A DNA stretch of 64,000 nucleotides from an uncultured Oscillospiraceae bacterium (GTDB taxonomy: Bacteria > Bacillota > Clostridia > Oscillospirales > Oscillospiraceae). Shown one piece after another: positions 1 through 7,919 of the stretch. The notes beneath the pieces were generated by a model, which made no database searches, was not told where the DNA came from, and saw only the letters and a list, made by a program, of their open reading frames with translations. The DNA lies in the NCBI GenBank assembly GCA_934591635.1, contig CAKTPI010000002.1, positions 62,001 to 126,000 on the forward strand, given 5' to 3'. The stretch's first letter is position 1. Every line of letters begins with the position of its first letter. Made by a program: the position numbers and the translations under genes.

Positions 1-2
1 AT

Positions 3-245
3 CGATTGGATGACGAGACAGCACTTCAGGATTGGATTAGAGACACATTCAATCCAATTAAAACGTATAATATAAAACATTCTACATATTCATTAAAGCA
101 TTTATTGGAGAGTAAAACTGGTATATATTTAACAAACAATCAAATGAAGGATGCCTTGCTTAACATGGGATACATTTGCCAAAATGAGCATAAGTTCAAC
201 TGGCTTGTTAATGTTAGTGAAATGGGAATTAGGTATATAAAGTAA
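3..245 (+). CDS. C-terminal part of an unrecognised protein (open at the window edge)
   Basis: The reading frame is open to the left edge, so only the last 80 or so residues are visible; the TTG at 6 is probably internal. The peptide is basic and Asn-rich, with a compact alpha-helical look (a KHSTYSLKHLLE segment followed by YLTNNQMKDALLNMGY), and ends in ISOLEUCINE-LYSINE after VSEMGIRY. I recall similar small domains in prophage and conjugative-element proteins of Firmicutes, but this is a memory-level resemblance and no function is claimed. Base composition is AT-rich compared with the operons further right, which fits the accessory character of the following 3.5 kb. Confidence 0.45.
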   Translation, partial: RLDDETALQDWIRDTFNPIKTYNIKHSTYSLKHLLESKTGIYLTNNQMKDALLNMGYICQNEHKFNWLVNVSEMGIRYIK

Positions 246-277
246 AGCCCGAGCAGTGTAGAAGAAAGCTTAGTTAT

Positions 278-671
278 ATTGTGGAAGAAGTCAAAAAGTT
301 TCTGAAAGAGGCCGAGACGTAATATTTGGCAATGGTAGAAGGCAATCAGCCGAGAGTTTGTGCTCATATCTTTGAAGGTAAGCTGTAAACCCAGATTGGC
401 AAGAAGAAGGAAGCAACTGCACACCAACCCGAAAGCGGAGCTGTGTGCATTCAAGGGCGGCGAGTGGATTCGCGTGGCTGGTGAGTTGGTAGAAGATAAT
501 CGCGTTGAAGCATGGCAGTCTATGCTGGATGCATATCCAAGTCTGAAAAAGTCTGAAAAAGTCTGAAAAAGATGTATGCAGCTGGTTGCTGGTAACACCG
601 AGTTTTTTACTTCAAAATGGGGTGGCAACCATTAGTCCTTTCACGTATGAGCTGAAAGTAATCAAGTCCTA
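278..671 (+). pseudogene. Decayed FMN-binding split-barrel (PNPOx-family) protein
   Basis: Conceptual translation in shifting frames gives the backbone of a small pyridoxamine-5'-phosphate-oxidase-family flavoprotein: EVKKFLKEAET, then YLAMVEGNQPRV, HIFEGKL, TQIGKKK, and the diagnostic NPKAELCAFKGGEWIRVAG followed by ELVEDNRVEA and SMLDAYPSL. Matching the family requires reading through TAA codons after EAET and after FEGKL, losing the residues normally following QPRV, one frameshift before NPKAEL, and further stops after position 570. Intact family members are about 130-140 residues. The only long open stretch is 360-566, which should not be annotated as a gene of its own. The family binds FMN; no activity is expected here. 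Confidence 0.8.
541..570 (+). repeat. Three tandem copies of the decamer gtctgaaaaa
   Basis: Three exact 10-bp units lie inside the PNPOx pseudogene, where the family sequence has a single copy (Ser-Leu-Lys-Lys/Arg before the Met-Tyr). A 10-bp unit is not a multiple of three, so the expansion itself disrupts the frame. It looks like replication slippage in a gene no longer under selection. Confidence 0.85.
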
Positions 672-740
672 AATCCTATTGGCGGGTGAATCCTAAAATG
701 AACTTTTAGAAGTCCACATGGTATATTTTGGAACGCTATT

Positions 741-763
741 TATAGTTTGAGACGGAATTAAAA
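741..763. repeat. Left copy of a 23-bp direct repeat flanking the HTH gene
   Basis: The sequence begins tatagtttgagacggaa and recurs, with 20 of 23 positions identical by eye, at 1550-1572 immediately after the stop codon of the intervening gene. It may be a trace of the gene's arrival as a unit or a shared regulatory site; neither is shown. Confidence 0.5.
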
Positions 764-781
764 GGCGGAAGGTGACTATCT

Positions 782-1549
782 GTGGGCAAGCAACGCAAAC
801 CCGGCGGTGGTCGAAAGAAATCAAAACCGGGGTACAGTGCTGGAAAGAATCTGGCCCAGCAGATGGAAGCTGCGTTTGCACTTTATAAGGAAGACATGAC
901 CCTTCAAGCCATCGCGAACACGCTGCCCCTCAACCCGATTAAAGTGCGCAAACTTCTTATCACTGCAGGAGTCTACGAATCGGATACCGCAAAACTTGTA
1001 CAGCAGACATTCAATGATTTCAGAGGCACACAGGATTATTCTGCTGCTGTCACCTCCACCATGGCTGTCTTGCAGTTATCACGCCCTTCTGTGACTTCTT
1101 ATCTGCCATATGAGAAGGGTGTGTATTTCACGGAGGACGCTGATACTGAAAATATCAGTACAGGGGCAGAGCGCCAGCGGCATTACCGGGTTGCTGCAGC
1201 GTTGAAGAAAAATCCGCGTGAGGAGAACCTTTGGAAGTGCGTGGTCGCTTTTCGGGGGTACAAGTTCAAGACGTTGTCCGGGCTGCCCTTCACTTATAAG
1301 CTGAAGAAGGGTAGGGGAGACGAGTTTACCAAAGAACTTTGGATTGATCGCAGAGAGAGCAGCAAAGGCCTTGCATGGAGTCCTGTCATGCTGGCATATC
1401 AGAACATCAGGAAAATCGGAGAGATTGTGGACAGGCCCAAGGCTTTGGGCGATATCCGTGGCGTGTCTTATATCTACGGAATGTTCTACCGCTTTGGTCT
1501 GATTGATGTGCCGGACAAGGTCAAGGAAAAGATGAAACGGAAGAAATAA
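782..1549 (+). CDS. Conserved accessory protein with N-terminal helix-turn-helix
   Basis: A 255-residue basic protein starting with GTG; the ATG codons inside are too far in. The first 25 residues are a Lys/Arg/Gly-rich tail. Residues about 30-65 (EAAFALYKEDMTLQAIANTL, then PIKVRKLLITAG) read as a helix-turn-helix of the kind used by Hin/sigma-like DNA-binding proteins. The rest, containing WKCVVAFRGYKF, GLPFTYKLK, KELWIDRRESS and RPKALGDIRGVSYIYG, is a conserved-looking domain I have seen in proteins from Firmicutes mobile regions but cannot name. It stands alone between two 23-bp direct repeats and next to decayed genes, suggesting a mobile-element cargo or regulator. No catalytic motif is evident. 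Confidence 0.6.
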   Translation: MGKQRKPGGGRKKSKPGYSAGKNLAQQMEAAFALYKEDMTLQAIANTLPLNPIKVRKLLITAGVYESDTAKLVQQTFNDFRGTQDYSAAVTSTMAVLQLSRPSVTSYLPYEKGVYFTEDADTENISTGAERQRHYRVAAALKKNPREENLWKCVVAFRGYKFKTLSGLPFTYKLKKGRGDEFTKELWIDRRESSKGLAWSPVMLAYQNIRKIGEIVDRPKALGDIRGVSYIYGMFYRFGLIDVPDKVKEKMKRKK

Positions 1550-1572
1550 TATAGTTTGTGACGAAAATAAAA
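1550..1572. repeat. Right copy of the 23-bp direct repeat flanking the HTH gene
   Basis: Reads tatagtttgtgacgaaaa and matches the copy at 741-763 except for three positions. It begins directly after the TAA of the HTH gene. Confidence 0.5.
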
Positions 1573-1574
1573 CC

Positions 1575-1712
1575 ACCTTCTGTGTGAATCGTAGAAGGTA
1601 GTCAGGGGTACCCGCAATTTGTTCTGCAGAGACAGAAATGTTTTTTTGAAAATTGTCCGGATAATTTAGCGGTAGGAATTACGATTACTTTACGATTCCT
1701 ACCGCTATTTCT
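1575..1712 (+). terminator. Two hairpins between the HTH gene and abiH; the second is terminator-like
   Basis: A small hairpin (ACCTTCT at 1575-1581, AGAAGGT at 1593-1599) is followed by a perfect 12-bp inverted repeat, AGCGGTAGGAAT at 1668-1679 and ATTCCTACCGCT at 1695-1706, with a 15-nt loop and a short T-rich tail. The second could end transcription of the HTH gene. The rest of the 1550-1908 gap holds only the promoter below. Confidence 0.5.
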
Positions 1713-1715
1713 ATC

Positions 1716-1744
1716 TTGAAATATGAGATATTCTGCATTATTAT
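1716..1744 (+). promoter_or_regulatory. Sigma-A-type promoter for the AbiH gene
   Basis: TTGAAA at 1716-1721, a 17-bp spacer and TATTAT at 1739-1744, with a second TATAAT a few bases on. The region is very AT-rich, so some of the match is expected by chance; position and spacing support it. Confidence 0.5.
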
Positions 1745-1908
1745 ATATATTATAATTGCTATGCGCGCTCCACGGGGCAAAGAGGAGAGTAAATTGCAAT
1801 TTGGCTGGAGTGTATATCCATCCATTTATTCACCGGGTGTATGGGAAAATTGTGCAGGGGGCTGTCTCTTGGAAGGCTGATCAAATTTCAACGAAAAGGT
1901 TAATAGTC

Positions 1909-3510
1909 ATGGAAATAAAGCTTTGCAAAACTTGCGGGAAACAATTCCTGAGTGAAATGAATTATTCCTATTGCCGTATTTGCAGCAAAAGGTGGAATGA
2001 GGAACAGAAAAAAGCTTTAGAACAAGCCGAAAACTTAAAATGGCAGGAGCAGAAAAAGCACGAGCGGGAGTTGTTTGAGGCCGAAGTGCAGGCCTATGAA
2101 CCTATTTTGATGGAAAGCATAATACCCACTGCACACACGCTCTATCTGATAGGAAACGGCTTCGATTTAATGCACAGAGTTCCCTCAAGCTACTACAATT
2201 TCCGTGATAGTCTCGGAAAGAGAAATGGCCTGCGAGATGATCTTGAAATGGCTTTAACTGCAGAAGACATCTGGGCAGACTTTGAAAACGCACTCGGCAC
2301 TTTGAACCTTGATTTGATGGGAAGCCGGGACATCATCGACATGTGGCTTGACAATTTCGAATTTTATAATGATGAAGAAAGCGGTGCTGCCGAGTTTTAT
2401 ATGGCGGTGGAGGCCGCGGCGGCATTGATTCACAATATCGTAAGTGAGCTTCAGCCGGCCTTTCGCAAGTGGGTGGAGCATCTTGAGGTCGGAACGGATG
2501 ATCGACCGCTGATCGGCCTGATTCATCCGCAAGGAAAGAGCCTTGATTTCAACTATACAGAATTCATTGAAACGCTTTACGGTGTGAAGGATGTTTGTTA
2601 TATTCATGGAAGCAGAAAAAAGAAGCAAAAGTTGATTCTTGGACATGAGCCGGGGGCGTTAGGGAATTTCTGTGCGGGCAATAAAGAGCCGCGAAATTAT
2701 CGTCAGGCTGTAATTAAAGTGGCACGGGACAATGTGTTTGATTTAATTAGACAGTATGATGAAGAATTAACCAAGAACAGTCAGGAAATCATCAAAACCC
2801 ATCATAATTTCTTTGACGGGTTGGCGAGTATTAATCAGGTTGTTGTGATGGGACATTCAATCTCACCCGTCGATTGGGACTATTTTACTGAAGTAAAGAA
2901 AAAAGCGGAGAATTCGCACTGGTATTTTGGAATTTATGGTCTAAATGATCTCCGAAACATGACGGAATTGGTTAAAAATCTGAACATAAAGAATTACAAT
3001 ATTTTTCGAGCGGATGGCATTTGGACAAAACCGAAAAAAGTTAACAGCGGAACTGCACTGCCTCGGAGAGAAGTGAAACCGAGAGTTTTCCGGGATGGCG
3101 GAATAACGGTTACGATAAGGCAAACGTATGATTTGATGGTTGGGGAAGCGTTTGAAATTATTCTCCCGTATTATGCAAAGAACGTCGTTATTTTCGAAAA
3201 TAATATTTTTGTGATATTGGATGATTTAATCGGGAACATGCTTCTGTTTAAACGACAAGAAAAAGATTGGATATTTGTCGCAGTGCTAGAGAGTTTTCTG
3301 CATCAGAGCCTTATAAACAGAAGACTGAACCATGTATTTCTCGAAGAAGATAAAGCTACCTTTGTGTATAATAATCGTGTGAGAAAGTACGACCTCAATA
3401 CCGGAAAGATGATTGTCAATCGGCAGGTGCGGGACGCGGGAAGTAAGGCGTATGCGGGCAAGGATGTTTTGCAGAAGTTTGTTGGAAAGGTGTCCCATCG
3501 GAATCGATAG
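1909..3510 (+). CDS. AbiH-family protein with zinc ribbon (candidate phage-defence protein)
   Basis: A 533-residue protein. Residues 6-25 carry two CxxC pairs (CKTC, CRIC), a zinc-ribbon pattern, followed by a charged helix. The AbiH domain starts with TLYLIGNGFDLMH (GNGFD at 82-86) and continues with LDFNYTEFIETLYG, a YIHG, LILGHEPG and VVVMGHSISPVDWDYF, the usual landmarks of the AbiH abortive-infection family. AbiH proteins are linked to phage resistance; their mechanism is not settled. The last 130 or so residues after the AbiH domain are a beta-rich extension I do not recognise. The frame is open from 1756, but ATG 1909 is preferred because the zinc ribbon begins there; its SD (AAAAGG) is modest. 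Codon usage is more AT-rich than in the operons to the right. The final 35 codons recur as a fragment at 13843-13953. Confidence 0.8.
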   Translation: MEIKLCKTCGKQFLSEMNYSYCRICSKRWNEEQKKALEQAENLKWQEQKKHERELFEAEVQAYEPILMESIIPTAHTLYLIGNGFDLMHRVPSSYYNFRDSLGKRNGLRDDLEMALTAEDIWADFENALGTLNLDLMGSRDIIDMWLDNFEFYNDEESGAAEFYMAVEAAAALIHNIVSELQPAFRKWVEHLEVGTDDRPLIGLIHPQGKSLDFNYTEFIETLYGVKDVCYIHGSRKKKQKLILGHEPGALGNFCAGNKEPRNYRQAVIKVARDNVFDLIRQYDEELTKNSQEIIKTHHNFFDGLASINQVVVMGHSISPVDWDYFTEVKKKAENSHWYFGIYGLNDLRNMTELVKNLNIKNYNIFRADGIWTKPKKVNSGTALPRREVKPRVFRDGGITVTIRQTYDLMVGEAFEIILPYYAKNVVIFENNIFVILDDLIGNMLLFKRQEKDWIFVAVLESFLHQSLINRRLNHVFLEEDKATFVYNNRVRKYDLNTGKMIVNRQVRDAGSKAYAGKDVLQKFVGKVSHRNR

Positions 3511-3572
3511 AAGTGGATTGTGGGCTTTTCACTTCATCGCGTTTCCAATAAATAATAACCCTTTTTGACGCT
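3398..3572 (+). repeat. Direct repeat copy A: 3' end of abiH and downstream DNA
   Basis: This segment, comprising the last ~37 codons of the AbiH gene plus about 60 bp downstream, reappears in the same orientation at 13843-14022 with scattered substitutions and small indels in the non-coding part. The two copies bracket 10.4 kb. Confidence 0.85.
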
Positions 3573-3763
3573 TACAGTTGAAACATGGGCATAACACATT
3601 TTTCCAACCTTTTCTGCTGCAAATTCGCACATTTTTCCGGAAGCGGAGGACAGCGGCTTGCTACAACACCCTGTTATAAAAAAGTAAGCCGGATAGCTCT
3701 CATATAGATGGAAGTCGTCCGGCCATGCGATTATCTGCATATACCTCAACCGTTTTATAGTAC
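3573..3763. other. Non-coding stretch between the repeat and the IS66 remnant
   Basis: No supportable gene. The one feature I see is a motif of the form cacatttttcc occurring twice about 33 bp apart (3595-3605 and 3628-3638). This could be the end of an old insertion sequence with repeated transposase sites, but I cannot assign a family. Confidence 0.3.
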
Positions 3764-4090
3764 AAGCACATGAAGCAGGAGTTCCTGACCCATTCCGTGA
3801 TTCATGCGGATGAGACCGCCGTGCAGGTGCTGAAGGAGGATGGAAAGCGCCAAAGCGAACGGTGTTGAGCCCTTTTGCCTATCTCCAGCATGTGCTGCTG
3901 CAGCTTCCGTATCTCGGCAAAACCCATTCTCACGAAGAACTGGAGTCTCTCATGCCATGGGCACCCTACATTCAGCAGGAATTCGGCATGAAGAATTCTG
4001 ATGCTTATGTGAATACCTACCTCGACTAACAGGCAGGCCCATAGTTTCGGGCCTGCCCGCTTTATAGACGGGGGGTTATTGAGCGCTTAC
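3764..4090 (+). mobile_element. IS66-family remnant (internally deleted tnpC plus right inverted repeat)
   Basis: From ATG 3770 the translation reads KQEFLTHSVIHADETAVQVL, then KEDGK, matching the catalytic-region HADETVVQVL motif of IS66 TnpC. It then jumps, with loss of several hundred residues and a frameshift near 3862, to FAYLQHVLLQLP and LESLMPWAPYIQ, the conserved C-terminus of TnpC, ending at 4029. A 9-bp GC-rich hairpin follows (4032-4040 with 4049-4057). The sequence ending at 4090 reads, on the minus strand, gtaagcgctcaataa, which fits the GTAAGCG terminus typical of IS66 elements. The left end and accessory orfs are missing, so the element is dead. Confidence 0.75.
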
Positions 4091-4289
4091 GCAAAACTCA
4101 TAAATTGTGGATGTTTCAATTGAAAATTAGTATGAAAAGCTTTACGTCGGAGGGGCTGCGTACGATGGCGTGACATGATAATGACACAATGCAAAAATTT
4201 GCATTAAATTTTTAATATAAAATATTTTTTGCGCTACGATTGAACTATCTGACAAAAAAGAAGCGAATAAATTTATTTTATACAGCATA

Positions 4290-4318
4290 TTGACAATTTA
4301 GAAAATCTGTGCTATAAA
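4290..4318 (+). promoter_or_regulatory. Strong sigma-A promoter of the ABC-importer operon
   Basis: TTGACA at 4290-4295, a spacer of exactly 17 bp and TATAAA at 4313-4318. It lies 50 bp upstream of the substrate-binding-protein start, downstream of the IS66 end and immediately before a LacI-type operator. The predicted start point is about 4325. Confidence 0.85.
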
Positions 4319-4321
4319 ATA

Positions 4322-4343
4322 TTTAAGCAATCGTTTGCTTAAA
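4322..4343 (+). promoter_or_regulatory. LacI-type operator overlapping the transcription start
   Basis: A 22-bp palindrome centred on CG: half-sites TTTAAGCAA and TTTGCTTAAA around a central TCG, with one mismatched pair. A CpG-centred palindrome is the usual target of LacI-family repressors, whose hinge leucines insert at that step. It sits just after the -10 box, so repressor binding would block initiation. The cognate regulator is probably the LacI protein at 11016-12038 in the same operon, giving autoregulation by substrate. Confidence 0.8.
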
Positions 4344-4368
4344 TATTAAACAAAAAGAGGGTTATTCA

Positions 4369-5913
4369 ATGAAACGAAAAGCACTGAGTCTTATCCTGTG
4401 TCTGGTACTGGTACTTTCCTTGTTTGCGTTCTCCGCTTCTGCGGACGGCGATACGCTGCGTGTTGCTGTCAATATGGACGCCCCCGGTTTTGATCCCTAT
4501 ACCTCCGGCTACAACGTAGCCTCCGCCCTCATCTGCCGCAATGTTTATGAGACCCTGATCAACATGGATGCTGCCGGCAACCTGTATCCCGGCCTGGCCA
4601 CCGAGTGGGCTTGGGGCGAGGACAATATGTCCGTGATTCTGACCCTGCGCGAGGGCGTCAAGTTCACGAACGGCGACGATTTCAACGCGGATGCGGTCAT
4701 CTTCTCTCTGAGAGACTACCGCGGCAAAACCGCCATGGGCGGTGAGGGCGAATCCCTGTTCGACTTTGACAACATGGTCAAGCTGGATGACTTTAAGGTT
4801 GAAATCCCGCTCAAGCGTGCAGGCTCCGATGCTTTGATCACCCTGACCGACATGATCTATTCCATCTGCTCTCCCAAGGCAGCCGAAGAGCTGGGCGATG
4901 ACTACGTCAATAACCCCATCGGCACCGGCCCGTATAAGTTTGTTTCCTTCGTGTCCGGCGTTGGCTCGGTTATGGTTGCCAACGAGGATTACTGGGGCGG
5001 CGCTCCCGCAATCAAGAATGTGGAAACCGTTTACATTGCCGAAGCCTCCGTTGCACAGATGGAGCTTGAGATGGGGAATATTGACTGGGTCACCGGTCCT
5101 GACAACATCGACATCCAGCACATCCAGGCGGGCGACATCCCCGGCCTTACCGTTATGCAGATGCCCGCTTCCGGTGTCAAGAACCTGTGGTTCAATTTCC
5201 GCCATGAGGCCATGCGTGATGTAAATCTGCGCCGTGCCATCAACTGCGCGATCAACAAGGAATCCATCATTGCCGTTGCCTTCGGCGGTTCCGCAACCGT
5301 TGCACATCAGATGATTGCGGATAACAACGGCGCTTATGATCCTGCTTACGATGAAAATCCCATGTATCCCTATGACCTTGAGCTTGCAAAGGAATACCTC
5401 TCCAAGTCCAATTACCCCGACGGGTTGACCATTGAGATCTATTCTGATACGACTCCCCTTGAAGTGCGCATCATGGAGATCGTGAAGAACAATCTGGCAG
5501 AAATTGGCATCACCGTGAACATCCATGCGTTGGACAGCAGTGTTGCCGTGCCCACCCTGATTGCCGGTGAAGAGGACGATATGTATGTCGCCATCAGCTG
5601 CTCCAGCATCGGCTATGCGCCCGGCTTCCTGAAGAATTGCTCTCCCGACATGCGTCCCAACTGGGGCGACTGGACGCAGGTCGAGGAGGATGCCGAAATT
5701 TATGAGCTGTACCTGAAGGCACTGGCAACCACCGATGTTGACGAGTGCAACGAGCTGGTGCGGCAGGCTGTCCGGCTGGAGATGGAGAACGCCATGGCAG
5801 TGCCCGTGTGTTACCCCATCAGCTACATGACCTGCTCCGAAAATCTGAAAGGCGTCGCAATCAATGGCAGCCAGTGCACCTATCTGCTGGCAGGCGCCTA
5901 CTTTGCCGACTGA
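4369..5913 (+). CDS. Family-5 extracellular solute-binding protein (OppA/DppA-like)
   Basis: A 514-residue secreted binding protein. Residues 1-25 are a signal peptide with a long hydrophobic core ending SASA before DGDTLRVAV. The mature part shows family-5 landmarks: FDPYTSG, VYETLINMDAAGNLYPGLA, LREGVKFTNGDDFNADAV, a NPIGTGPYKFV segment and RRAINCAINKESI. Family 5 proteins deliver peptides, but also oligosaccharides, nickel chelates and opines, to DppBCDF-type permeases, which follow here. Unusually for a Gram-positive, I see no lipobox cysteine at the cleavage site, so anchoring to the membrane is unexplained. The start is fixed by the AAAGAGGG SD before ATG 4369. The LacI control suggests that the ligand may be a sugar-containing compound rather than a plain peptide; that is inference. 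Confidence 0.9.
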   Translation: MKRKALSLILCLVLVLSLFAFSASADGDTLRVAVNMDAPGFDPYTSGYNVASALICRNVYETLINMDAAGNLYPGLATEWAWGEDNMSVILTLREGVKFTNGDDFNADAVIFSLRDYRGKTAMGGEGESLFDFDNMVKLDDFKVEIPLKRAGSDALITLTDMIYSICSPKAAEELGDDYVNNPIGTGPYKFVSFVSGVGSVMVANEDYWGGAPAIKNVETVYIAEASVAQMELEMGNIDWVTGPDNIDIQHIQAGDIPGLTVMQMPASGVKNLWFNFRHEAMRDVNLRRAINCAINKESIIAVAFGGSATVAHQMIADNNGAYDPAYDENPMYPYDLELAKEYLSKSNYPDGLTIEIYSDTTPLEVRIMEIVKNNLAEIGITVNIHALDSSVAVPTLIAGEEDDMYVAISCSSIGYAPGFLKNCSPDMRPNWGDWTQVEEDAEIYELYLKALATTDVDECNELVRQAVRLEMENAMAVPVCYPISYMTCSENLKGVAINGSQCTYLLAGAYFAD

Positions 5914-5925
5914 TATAAGGACTGT

Positions 5926-5956
5926 AATTGTGCTCTGGAGCCTCCAGAGCACAATT
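5926..5956 (+). promoter_or_regulatory. Perfect 15-bp intercistronic hairpin after the binding-protein gene
   Basis: AATTGTGCTCTGGAG (5926-5940), one base, then its exact complement (5942-5956), with no T-tract. Such structures between binding-protein and permease genes typically protect the upstream mRNA and allow the binding protein to be made in excess. The remaining gap to 6106 holds no supportable gene. Confidence 0.8.
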
Positions 5957-6105
5957 CATAGAGATATGGAATGCTTTGGAATCTCCGGACAAATTGCCTG
6001 CGGCTGCGCAATGGCTTTTTCCGCTGTCAGCTTCTGCTGATTTACATGGAGCTTCCATTGCAGATATTTCGAGTGTGCTTACCAATTTTTTGAGGGAGAA
6101 GCGAT

Positions 6106-7068
6106 ATGACCAGATATATCCTGAAGAGAATCGGAATGATGCTCTTCGTTGTTTTAGGTGTTTTGTTATTTGTATTTGTGCTGTTGTATCTGACCCCCGG
6201 TGATCCGGCGCGGCAGGTGCTCGGAGTGTCCGCAACGGACGAGCAGATTGCAGCGCAAAGGCATATTATGGGGCTGGACAAGCCGTTTCTGGAGCAGCTG
6301 GGCGACTATGTATATAATCTGTTCTTCCGCTTCGACCTGGGCAATTCCTATAAAACCAATCTGAGCGTCATGGACGAAATAGCCCGCCGGGTGCCGGTTA
6401 CGCTCCTGATTGGTTCCCTTGGCGTATGCCTGAGTTTGCTGATTGGAATCCCGCTGGGAATTTTGTCCGCCGTGAAGCAGTATAGCCTGGTGGATAACGC
6501 TGCAAACATTCTGGCTGTGGTGTTTACCTCCATGCCCTCGTTCTGGCTGGCGTTGGAGCTGTCGCTGATTTTTGCCTTCCGGCTGCGCTGGCTGCCGCCT
6601 ACAGGCTTTAAGGGCTTCCAGTACATCATTCTACCGGTCATTACCCTGGGACTTGGCGGCGCTGCCTCCAATTACCGCATGGCGCGCTCCACTGTCCTCG
6701 ATGAGATCCGAAAGGATTATGTCCGGACGGCGCGCGCCAAGGGCACCAAGGAATCCAGCGTTATTTTGAAGCATGCGGTGAAGAATGCCATGATTCCCAT
6801 CATTACACAGGTGGGCAACAGCATCGGCGGCATCCTGGGCGGCGCTGTGGTCGTAGAGAATGTGTTTGCCATTCCGGGAATGGGAACCTACCTTGTCGGT
6901 GCGATCAATGCCCGCGATTATCCGATTATCCGCGGCGGCGTGCTTATAATCTGCGTGTTTGTTTCCTTCTGCAACCTGGCGACGGACATTGCCTCCGCCT
7001 TCATCGACCCGCGTATCAAATCCTACTATAAGAAAATGGGCAAGAAGAAGGGAGTGGCTGCGAAATGA
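6106..7068 (+). CDS. ABC transporter permease, DppB/OppB-like
   Basis: A 320-residue inner-membrane permease of the binding-protein-dependent type 1 fold. The N-terminal segment (YILKRIGMMLFVVLGVLLFV) is the first membrane helix, followed by the typical TPGDPARQVLG periplasmic start, and five more helices. The cytoplasmic coupling loop EAA-type region is visible as RKDYVRTARAKG with the following VILKHAVKNAMIPI. It pairs with the DppC-like protein to form the membrane channel. SD GGGAG precedes the ATG; the stop overlaps the next start by 4 bp (ATGA), so the two permeases are translationally coupled. Confidence 0.93.
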   Translation: MTRYILKRIGMMLFVVLGVLLFVFVLLYLTPGDPARQVLGVSATDEQIAAQRHIMGLDKPFLEQLGDYVYNLFFRFDLGNSYKTNLSVMDEIARRVPVTLLIGSLGVCLSLLIGIPLGILSAVKQYSLVDNAANILAVVFTSMPSFWLALELSLIFAFRLRWLPPTGFKGFQYIILPVITLGLGGAASNYRMARSTVLDEIRKDYVRTARAKGTKESSVILKHAVKNAMIPIITQVGNSIGGILGGAVVVENVFAIPGMGTYLVGAINARDYPIIRGGVLIICVFVSFCNLATDIASAFIDPRIKSYYKKMGKKKGVAAK

Positions 7069-7916
7069 AGCGAAACTCTGAATTGATTCGATTCTGGCGG
7101 CGCTTCCGGAGGAACCGGCTTGCCGTATTCGGACTCTGCTTTTTAACGCTGCTGGTAATCGTTGCCATTTTCGCCAATGTGATTGCACCGGAGGGCTATG
7201 ATGTGCAGGATCCGTCGCTGCAATATCAAAGCCCCTGCCTGGAGCATCCCATGGGCACCGACTATCTGGGGCGGGACAACCTGGTGCGTATGATTTACGG
7301 TGCAAGAATTTCGCTCTCCATCGGCGTCGTTACTACGGTGGTGGGCACTGCCATTGCGGTGTTCATCGGCATGCTGGCGGGTTTCTACGGAGGCAAAGCC
7401 GATAATGTGCTGATGCGCATCATGGATGTGTTCCTTTCGATTCCCTCCATCCTGCTTTCGATCGTCCTTGCGGCAGTATTTGGCGGGGGCGTGGTTTCCA
7501 TGATTTTTGCGCTGTCCCTCGGCGCGATTCCCGGCGTTTCCCGGCTGGTGCGCGCCATGGTCATTGCGGAGCGGGATAAGGAGTATATCGAGGTTGCCCG
7601 TACCTCCCGCGCCAGTGATCTGCGCATTATGTTCCGCTATATTCTGCCGAATATTTCCTCTTCCCTGATTGTCCTCTTTACAATGGGCGTGGCGGGCGGT
7701 ATTTTGAACGCTTCAACGCTGAGCTTCCTCGGCCTGGGCGCGCAGGCTCCCATGCCGGAGTGGGGCAAAATGCTGGCTGAGGGAAGAAACTACATCCGCT
7801 ATTATCCCTATCTGGTGGTTGCGCCCGGCGTGATGATCATGCTGACCGTTTTCTCGCTGAACATGATCGGCGACGGTCTGCGCGATGCGCTGGATCCCAG
7901 GTTGAAAGGAAGGTAA
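7065..7916 (+). CDS. ABC transporter permease, DppC/OppC-like
   Basis: A 283-residue permease. The N-terminus has the OppC-N pattern: a basic stretch (FWRRFRRNRLAVFGLCF) leading into helix 1, then the conserved HPMGTDYLGRDNLVRMIYGAR. The coupling loop is EYIEVARTSRASD followed by IMFRYILPN, and the final helices include LSFLGLGAQAPMPEWG, a hallmark of this family. It forms a heterodimer with the upstream permease. ATGA overlap with the upstream gene and a 3-bp gap to the first ATPase place it inside the operon. Confidence 0.94.
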   Translation: MKRNSELIRFWRRFRRNRLAVFGLCFLTLLVIVAIFANVIAPEGYDVQDPSLQYQSPCLEHPMGTDYLGRDNLVRMIYGARISLSIGVVTTVVGTAIAVFIGMLAGFYGGKADNVLMRIMDVFLSIPSILLSIVLAAVFGGGVVSMIFALSLGAIPGVSRLVRAMVIAERDKEYIEVARTSRASDLRIMFRYILPNISSSLIVLFTMGVAGGILNASTLSFLGLGAQAPMPEWGKMLAEGRNYIRYYPYLVVAPGVMIMLTVFSLNMIGDGLRDALDPRLKGR

Positions 7917-7919
7917 ACA

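Noticed and set aside
541..570. Start of a CRISPR-like or satellite array
   Set aside because: Only three 10-bp units, without spacers, inside a decayed coding sequence; slippage explains it. No CRISPR array was seen anywhere in the window.
140..628. A 162-codon minus-strand frame at the left end
   Set aside because: It lies across the PNPOx pseudogene and the first ORF; composition is random-looking and no start signals are visible.
3534..3749. A 71-codon minus-strand frame between abiH and the IS66 remnant
   Set aside because: No SD or homology; part of it is the downstream portion of the duplicated abiH tail.
4366..5952. A 528-codon open frame antisense to the solute-binding protein gene
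   Set aside because: The sense frame is a clear family-5 binding protein with promoter and SD. The antisense frame is His/Gly/Val-rich with no family motif, a by-product of codon bias.
5928..6203. A 91-codon frame between the binding-protein and permease genes
   Set aside because: It begins inside the perfect intercistronic hairpin, overlaps the permease start by about 100 bases and has no recognisable content.
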